Positions 26,598 through 35,689 of a DNA stretch of 35,689 nucleotides are shown in pieces. The DNA comes from an uncultured Prevotellaceae bacterium. Its GTDB lineage: Bacteria > Bacteroidota > Bacteroidia > Bacteroidales > Bacteroidaceae. Position numbers and translations under genes: made by a program. The stretch spans positions 1 through 35,689 of the forward strand of contig CAMKMK010000002.1 of assembly GCA_946413885.1 (NCBI GenBank), given 5' to 3'. Each line of letters starts with the position of its first letter. The stretch's first letter is position 1. The notes under the pieces are model-generated. The model was not told the origin of the DNA, did not search any database, and was given only the letters and a program-made list of their open reading frames with translations.

Positions 26598-29500
26598 AAT
26601 CAGCAATATATTCCTGCGCAAGACCTTCTGTACAGGTCTGTGCTTCATGGTGCTTTCCGGCTTGAGCATCACTAATGCAGTGGCTCAGGACGTAGAGGAG
26701 GAAGACTACGAAGAAGAAGTTGCCGTACGCCGCATTCAGAAGAAAAAACCGGAAAAGCAATATGAGATGAAGACCGTCAAGGGTGTCATCACCGATGACG
26801 CAACTGGCGAGCCTATGGGTGGTGTTCGTGTACAAGCCCTCAGTTTGGAGGCATATTCCACTCTGACCGAGGAAGATGGTACCTACACCCTGGAAATCCC
26901 CACCTTCTCAGATGCTCTCTATGTTTACGCTGAAGGCTACAATCCCTTGCAGATCGCTGTAAAGGATGGAAAGGCAGACGGTAAATTGATGACAACTCAT
27001 TTCATCCCCTTCTATCAGGATGGAACGACAATCACCTCTACCCGTACAGCAACAATTAACGAGAGCTCAAGTGTAGCTATCGAAACCGATATCCAGAATC
27101 TGCTCTCAGGTGATATCCATACCATCAGCCGAAGCGGTATTCCTGGTATGGGCGCTTACATGACCATCCGTGGTGTGAATTCAATCAATGCCAATGCCCA
27201 GCCTCTTATCATTCTGGATGGGAACATGATTGATCCCCAATACGACCGCACTACCCTGCACGAAGGTTATTACAATGACCTTCTGACAGCTTTGGATCCT
27301 GAGACCATCGAGAGTGTACAGGTTCTGAAGAACGGTACTGCACTCTATGGCGCGAAGGGTGGTAATGGTGTGATCATCATCAACACCAAGCGAGGCAAGA
27401 GCATGGCTACCAAGATTGGTGTCCGTATCTTCGGTGGTGTCGAATTGACGCCCAAGAAGTTGGATGTCATGTCTGGTGATCAGTACACTCTGTATTTGAA
27501 CGACATGGTCAGCACCATCAAGAACATGAATGTCAGTGCTTTGAGTAGCTATCGTTTCTTGGACAAGAGTCCCGGTAACTATTATCGCAACATATTCAAC
27601 AACAATACAGATTGGCAGAAGGACATGTACCAAAATGCATTCACTCAGAACTACAAGATCAATGTAGAAGGTGGTGATGACATTGGTATGTACGCCCTGT
27701 CATTGGGTTACACCAAGAGCGAGAGCACAGGTGTTGGTACTGACATGAACCGTTTGAACTTGCGTTTCAATACCGACATTAAGGTGTTCAGTAAGGTGAC
27801 CACAGGTTTGGATATCGCTTACAACCAGACAAGCTACAACATCCTCGACACGGGATGGAGCGAGAATTACGACATGCAGAACGTTGGTTCTACCAATGTG
27901 CTGGGTCTTATCCAGGCTCCTTTCATCAGCCCTTATTCTTATTATTATGATGAGTTCTCTACAGCAGCCTTGTCTTCAGACCGTCTGGCTCTCTCCAAGG
28001 AATATGCTGGAAAGTATGCCTCTACGGGTGGAACTTGGGTACAGAACCCCTTCCGATTTTCAAAGGATTTGGGAATCAACGAGGCTCAGCGTAACCCCTA
28101 CTGGATTATTGAGAATGGTAAGGGAAGCAACAAGAACTATGCTCAGTTGACCCAGATTCACTTGAACGTAAGTCCCAAGTACCAGATCAACAAGAATCTG
28201 TACATCAGCGACCGATTCAATTTCACCATGACTCGTAACAACGAGAAATATTTCCTCCCCATCAATGGTACCACACCGTACTATCTGACCGACCTGGGTA
28301 ACATCACTTCTGTATTGAAGACTCAGTTCGCAAAAGAGACCACGATGAACAATGACCTGCAGATCGGTTGGGGCAACAACTATGGTGCACATACCATCAA
28401 GGCATTCGGTGGCTGGCGTTACAACAACTACTCATATAGCTTCAACTACATGAGAGGTTACAACAACGAGAACGATAAACTGCCCAACCTGAGCAAGGAT
28501 ATGCAGTATATCAACTATGGTGGCACCAATGACAACTGGATCGACATGGCTTACTATTTGGATGCCAGCTATAACTTCAAGAATCGTTACTTTGCAGACT
28601 TTACCGTCAGCAGTCAGGCTGGTAGCCGTTTTGGTGACGACACCAAGGATGGTTTCCAACTGGGTGGCGTAAGTTGGGGCGTATTCCCATCTCTACAATT
28701 AGGTTGGTTGATCAGCAGCGAGAATTGGTTCCAATTGAAGGGTATCGACTATTTGAAACTGACCGCTGGTGTAGATCAGAGTGGTAACGATGACCTCGAT
28801 TACTACGCAGCCCGTACCTATTGGGAAAGCCAGCAGGTAACAGAAAACACCGTAGGTCTGTATCTGAAGAACATCGAGAACAGTACCATCCAGTGGGAGA
28901 CCACTACCAAGTACAACATTGCTCTCGAAGGTAACTTTCTCAACAACCGTCTATATGCAGGTGTTGACCTCTTCTGGCACAAAACAGACAATCTGTTGAC
29001 CGTAAAGGATCTGAGCTACATCTCTGGTATGACCAATTACTGGACCAATGAAGGCCAGTTGAAGAATAAAGGTTTTGAGTTCCATGTCAACACAGCTTTG
29101 ATCAACAAGAAGAACTGGCACTGGGAACTTGGTGCAAGCCTGGGTCACTACAACAACAAGCTCACCAAGCTGCCCAAGACGATCGACAACACCATCAAGT
29201 TCTACACCATCAATCCTGACGGCACTCAGAGCGGTAGTCCTTACACCACTCTCAATGGCTATACATCCAGTATTTATGGCAAGGACAATGTGCTGACCGC
29301 TGTCGGTTATGCTGTAGGCAGTTTCTATGGCTGGCAGACAAAGGGTGTCTTCGCCAACGAGGCAGAAGCAAGCAAGGCAGGTACACAAGGTTATCTGAAG
29401 TATCCTACCGGATTGGCTGAAGATCCCTATCGCGACTTCAAGGCTGGTGATGTTCATTTCGTGGATCAGAATGGTGATGGCGTTATTGATGATTCCGACA

Positions 29501-30021
29501 AGGTTGTCATCGGTAATCCTAACCCCGACATCTATGGTAACATCTTCACGGCTCTGACATGGAAAGACCTGCGTTTGGATGTCAACTTCAAGTACTCCTT
29601 AGGTAATGATGTTTACAACTATCAGCGCAGTATTCTGGAAGGTGCCAACACCACCTACAACCAGACTACGGCTGTACTGCGTCGCTGGACCTACGAGGGA
29701 CAGCAGACCGATATGCCTAAGGCATGCTACACCAACAGCGATGACTGGCGCAACAACGAGCGTATGTCAGACCGTTGGATTGAGGATGGCAGTTATCTGA
29801 AACTGAAGAACGTTCGTTTGACCTACACTGTTCCTTACCGCAACGACTGGTTGCTCGGTCTGAAGTTCTGGGGCGAGGCTAACAACCTCTTCACGTTGAC
29901 CAAGTATTTGGGCACTGATCCTGAAATGAGCAGCAAGAACAGTCCTCTCTACCAGGGAATCGACAATGGTTTGCTGCCCTATGGTCGTAGCTTTAACATA
30001 GGTGTTTCTATCAACTTGTAA
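26587..30021 (+). CDS. SusC/RagA-family TonB-linked outer membrane protein; start probably ATG 26587
   Basis: Signal peptide ending AVAQ; 'VKGVITDDATGEPMGGVRVQAL'; 'MTIRGVNSINANAQPLIILDG'; 'VLKNGTALYGAKGGNGVIIINTKRGK'. Overlaps the preceding gene by 11 nt. Confidence 0.95.
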   Translation: MKTRISNIFLRKTFCTGLCFMVLSGLSITNAVAQDVEEEDYEEEVAVRRIQKKKPEKQYEMKTVKGVITDDATGEPMGGVRVQALSLEAYSTLTEEDGTYTLEIPTFSDALYVYAEGYNPLQIAVKDGKADGKLMTTHFIPFYQDGTTITSTRTATINESSSVAIETDIQNLLSGDIHTISRSGIPGMGAYMTIRGVNSINANAQPLIILDGNMIDPQYDRTTLHEGYYNDLLTALDPETIESVQVLKNGTALYGAKGGNGVIIINTKRGKSMATKIGVRIFGGVELTPKKLDVMSGDQYTLYLNDMVSTIKNMNVSALSSYRFLDKSPGNYYRNIFNNNTDWQKDMYQNAFTQNYKINVEGGDDIGMYALSLGYTKSESTGVGTDMNRLNLRFNTDIKVFSKVTTGLDIAYNQTSYNILDTGWSENYDMQNVGSTNVLGLIQAPFISPYSYYYDEFSTAALSSDRLALSKEYAGKYASTGGTWVQNPFRFSKDLGINEAQRNPYWIIENGKGSNKNYAQLTQIHLNVSPKYQINKNLYISDRFNFTMTRNNEKYFLPINGTTPYYLTDLGNITSVLKTQFAKETTMNNDLQIGWGNNYGAHTIKAFGGWRYNNYSYSFNYMRGYNNENDKLPNLSKDMQYINYGGTNDNWIDMAYYLDASYNFKNRYFADFTVSSQAGSRFGDDTKDGFQLGGVSWGVFPSLQLGWLISSENWFQLKGIDYLKLTAGVDQSGNDDLDYYAARTYWESQQVTENTVGLYLKNIENSTIQWETTTKYNIALEGNFLNNRLYAGVDLFWHKTDNLLTVKDLSYISGMTNYWTNEGQLKNKGFEFHVNTALINKKNWHWELGASLGHYNNKLTKLPKTIDNTIKFYTINPDGTQSGSPYTTLNGYTSSIYGKDNVLTAVGYAVGSFYGWQTKGVFANEAEASKAGTQGYLKYPTGLAEDPYRDFKAGDVHFVDQNGDGVIDDSDKVVIGNPNPDIYGNIFTALTWKDLRLDVNFKYSLGNDVYNYQRSILEGANTTYNQTTAVLRRWTYEGQQTDMPKACYTNSDDWRNNERMSDRWIEDGSYLKLKNVRLTYTVPYRNDWLLGLKFWGEANNLFTLTKYLGTDPEMSSKNSPLYQGIDNGLLPYGRSFNIGVSINL

Positions 30022-30044
30022 AAAAAATAAAGATATACACGGAT

Positions 30045-32315
30045 ATGAAAAGAAAATCCATTATCAGTCTGCTTATCTTCAGCATGGGTCTCGGCATGAT
30101 GACCACTTCATGCGAGGATATGCTGTCACCCGACAGTGAGCGCCATTCATACACCGTGGCTCAGGATACCCTCTACTCTTATTGGGGTATCTTGAAGTCA
30201 CTGCAGAATGTGGCTGAGCGTTACATCATTCTGGGTGAGTGCCGCGCTGATTTGGTCGGCGGCACAAGCTATGTCAGCGATACCATCAATGCTATCCTGA
30301 ACTTTGGACAGAATGGTTATGCTGAGAAGTATAAGGATGGTAGTTGCCGTTATCTGAAAGCCAGCGACTATTATCACATCATCAACAGTTGCAACAGTTA
30401 CATTGCACGTTGCGATACCATTCGTACCACAGGTACCCTCCAGCCTTACATGCTGAAGGAGTATGCTCAGGTAGAAGCCATCCGCGCATGGACCTATCTC
30501 CAGTTGGTTCAGGTTTACGGCAGAGTACCCTTCTATCTGGAGCCTATGCTGACTACGGATGACATCAACGAGTTCATGAGCAACCCCAATCACCCGACTG
30601 TTACTACCGACAATCTGGTTGACATGCTGGGTGACCGTCTGCAAGCTATGTGCAAGGTTGAGAAGCTTTATGGCTATCCTCAATATGAAAATTATGGTAG
30701 AACCCGTACTGTTTGCCACAGCACCAAGTGCATGTTCCCCACCTATCTGGTATTGGGAGACCTCTATCTTGCAAAGGGTGATGCTGCATCTTGTGCCAAG
30801 GCTGCACAGTGCTACTATGACTACATTACTTACCTGCCACCTGAGACCAACTCCATTACTCCCTATTGTGGTCCTTTGAGAGTCAGCTATTACAGTATTG
30901 GTAACATCATGGAGGGTGAGGATGAGCCCGATTACATCCGCACTGGTAACCCTTACACAGAGAGTGGCAAGGTAAGCTACAGCACCGAAGCCATCACTTG
31001 CATCCCCAGCAGCACCAACAAATTGTGGGGTACCGTACTCACAGGTGTTAACCAATTGTTCGGCTTCAATGCTACCATCAGCGTATCTACCTATAGAAAC
31101 AGTAATACTACCGACAATGAGGATGATGATGTCATGACGAGTTCCTCCATATCTCTAAGCATGAACATGGACCGCGAGTTGACTGCCAGCAAGGGTTATG
31201 AGGCTCTCTGTGACTCTCAGAAGTATGAGTGCTACATTGGTACCAGTACTGACCCCATGACTGAACTGATTGTTCTTCCTGACGTAGGCGATGCCCGTCG
31301 ATCCTGGACTCCCGAGTACATTATATACAATGGCGATGAAATGCAGTACGGTCACTTCGTAACGAAGCAGAATCCAGGCGGCAGTTTCACCACTTGCTAT
31401 CCTATGATCTACCGCAAAGCTACCGTATGGCTGCGCTATGCTGAGGCACTCAACCGTGCAGGTTATCCCAGCTATGCATTCGCTATCCTGAAGAGTGGCC
31501 TTTGCAACAACGACAACTGGTACCCCGATCCTGAGACCGATTATGCAATCAAGGACACCATCTTCTGCTATCCTTACGAATACACCAAGGATGAGGAGAC
31601 TATCCAGGATACAGTTCGCGCTACAGGTCGTGAAGCTTTCGTTGCTGCCCTGCAGAAGTTAGTTGCTGAGGAGAAATTGGCAGAGGAAAACTTCAAGGAA
31701 AAAGATGTATTCATAGAGGCAGCTTCCACCTACAACTATCCCGACGAGACAGCAACCGCAGTTTGCTATTATCTGGATAAGCGTGAGGTTTCCAACCTGC
31801 CTCCTTACATGGACTACACTTCTGCTCAGATGAAGACCAATATTACCTCAGTTCCCATCATTTACAAACTCGACACTTATGCAAATGGATATAGTATGAC
31901 CTCATATCCCAGTGGTACAAGTGTAGGTGAGAACTATCTGACAGCAGGTATCCACAGCCGTGGTTGTGGCCGTATCGCTTACGACGAGCGCAACAGCTCC
32001 TTCAATTACGTTGATCAGGTAGCTAAGAAGGTAAAGGAGAATCACGGTATCAACTTGACCAAGAACGACATCTACAGCGGCGACTATGACGACTTCGTTA
32101 AGGAAGCTGTTGAGGACTTGATCATCGACGAGATGGGTCTGGAGTTGGCATTCGAGGGTACACGTTTCTTCGATTTGACTCGCGTTGCTCATCGCCGCAA
32201 CGACCCCAGCTATTTCGCAAAGCATGTTGCCAAGCGTAATGGCGAAATGGACATGAATCTCTACAACATCCTGTTGAACGAGAAGAACTGGTACCTCCCC
32301 TTCCCTGAGGAATAA
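30045..32315 (+). CDS. SusD/RagB-family lipoprotein (756 aa)
   Basis: Lipobox TTSC|EDML; 'EAIRAWTYLQLVQVYGRVPFYLEP'; 'RYAEALNRAGYP'; 'LIIDEMGLELAFEGTRFFDLTRVAHR'. Confidence 0.92.
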   Translation: MKRKSIISLLIFSMGLGMMTTSCEDMLSPDSERHSYTVAQDTLYSYWGILKSLQNVAERYIILGECRADLVGGTSYVSDTINAILNFGQNGYAEKYKDGSCRYLKASDYYHIINSCNSYIARCDTIRTTGTLQPYMLKEYAQVEAIRAWTYLQLVQVYGRVPFYLEPMLTTDDINEFMSNPNHPTVTTDNLVDMLGDRLQAMCKVEKLYGYPQYENYGRTRTVCHSTKCMFPTYLVLGDLYLAKGDAASCAKAAQCYYDYITYLPPETNSITPYCGPLRVSYYSIGNIMEGEDEPDYIRTGNPYTESGKVSYSTEAITCIPSSTNKLWGTVLTGVNQLFGFNATISVSTYRNSNTTDNEDDDVMTSSSISLSMNMDRELTASKGYEALCDSQKYECYIGTSTDPMTELIVLPDVGDARRSWTPEYIIYNGDEMQYGHFVTKQNPGGSFTTCYPMIYRKATVWLRYAEALNRAGYPSYAFAILKSGLCNNDNWYPDPETDYAIKDTIFCYPYEYTKDEETIQDTVRATGREAFVAALQKLVAEEKLAEENFKEKDVFIEAASTYNYPDETATAVCYYLDKREVSNLPPYMDYTSAQMKTNITSVPIIYKLDTYANGYSMTSYPSGTSVGENYLTAGIHSRGCGRIAYDERNSSFNYVDQVAKKVKENHGINLTKNDIYSGDYDDFVKEAVEDLIIDEMGLELAFEGTRFFDLTRVAHRRNDPSYFAKHVAKRNGEMDMNLYNILLNEKNWYLPFPEE

Positions 32316-32339
32316 GATTGAATCTTACATCTATAACAG

Positions 32340-32370
32340 AAAATCCCCAAGCCACTTGGGGATTTTTTTG
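32340..32370 (+). terminator. Strong Rho-independent terminator of the FAS1/Sus operon
   Basis: AATCCCCAAG (32342-32351) loop CCA, CTTGGGGATT (32355-32364) followed by a T run. Confidence 0.92.
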
Positions 32371-32420
32371 TTACCTGTACTCTACCCTCTATCAACCACA
32401 TCAGTAACAAAGGAAAAACA

Positions 32421-32518
32421 CAACGTGTTGAGTCGGTAAAGACAACACGTTGAAACTGCAAAGACAACACGTTGTGTTTGGGTTTTCAACACGTTGTCTT
32501 GATGGTTTCAACGTGTCG
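32421..32518. repeat. Five-unit 22-nt-periodic array of CAAC(AC|GT)GTTG
   Basis: Units begin at 32421, 32443, 32465, 32487 and 32509 (last degenerate: CAACGTGTCG). Spacers are all 12 nt. Larger inverted repeat AAACACAACGTGTTG (32416-32430) / CAACACGTTGTGTTT (32465-32479). Confidence 0.9.
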
Positions 32519-32582
32519 CGTTTTCACTCACGACTGGTTGCCATAAACGAGAGCATTTTATAGAGGAAACGGCACAAAAGAA

Positions 32583-32620
32583 CAACAGCTATACGCTTCG
32601 CTTGAAGTATATAGCTGTTG
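32583..32620 (-). terminator. Inverted repeat downstream of the beta-galactosidase gene, possible minus-strand terminator
   Basis: CAACAGCTATA (32583-32593) / TATAGCTGTTG (32610-32620), followed on the minus strand by TTCTTTTGTGCC. A second perfect 7-bp hairpin, TCAGGTA-TTTC-TACCTGA, is at 32632-32649. Confidence 0.55.
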
Positions 32621-32664
32621 ATGCTATACCATCAGGTATTTCTACCTGAAATTTATCGAAAGTT

Positions 32665-35689
<3,025 letters not shown>

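Noticed and set aside
30198-31055. 285-aa minus-strand ORF (and similar ones at 23244-24131 and 21820-22512)
   Set aside because: Antisense shadows of SusC/SusD genes, likely a by-product of strong codon bias in those genes.
16181-32315. Mobile element or integrative island hypothesis for the FAS1/Sus locus
   Set aside because: No integrase, transposase, tRNA or flanking direct repeats found by eye.
32421-32518. CRISPR array interpretation of the 22-nt periodic repeats
   Set aside because: Repeat (10 nt) and spacer (12 nt) are far too short, units occur in both orientations, and no cas genes are present.

Overview
The window is a Bacteroidales-like (Prevotella-type) chromosomal segment. The assignment rests on TTTG/TAnnTTTG promoters, an LpxC-FabZ fusion and SusC/SusD pairs. 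From left to right it contains: (i) the tail of an unidentified CDS and its terminator; (ii) a FAS1 (fasciclin-like) lipoprotein gene convergent with a secreted protein of unknown function; (iii) a housekeeping block on + : purM, an unlisted 32-aa membrane microprotein ORF, prfA, pyrF, lpxD, lpxC-fabZ, lpxA, a pRiA4b ORF-3-like acidic protein, miaA, a class A PBP, and a PIF1/RecD-like helicase with C-terminal TPRs; (iv) a compact six-gene + strand locus, FAS1-SusC-SusD-FAS1-SusC-SusD, ending in a strong intrinsic terminator; (v) a convergent GH2 beta-galactosidase that runs off the right edge. The most unusual signal not explained by genes is at 32421-32518, in the convergent junction after the FAS1/Sus locus. 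Five copies of CAAC(AC|GT)GTTG (the last one degenerate) are spaced at exactly 22 nt, with dyad-symmetric organisation. The best candidate for a poorly described protein system is the duplicated FAS1-SusC-SusD operon. No rRNA, tRNA, CRISPR array or transposase was recognised. All calls come from reading sequence and ORF translations; no database search was run.
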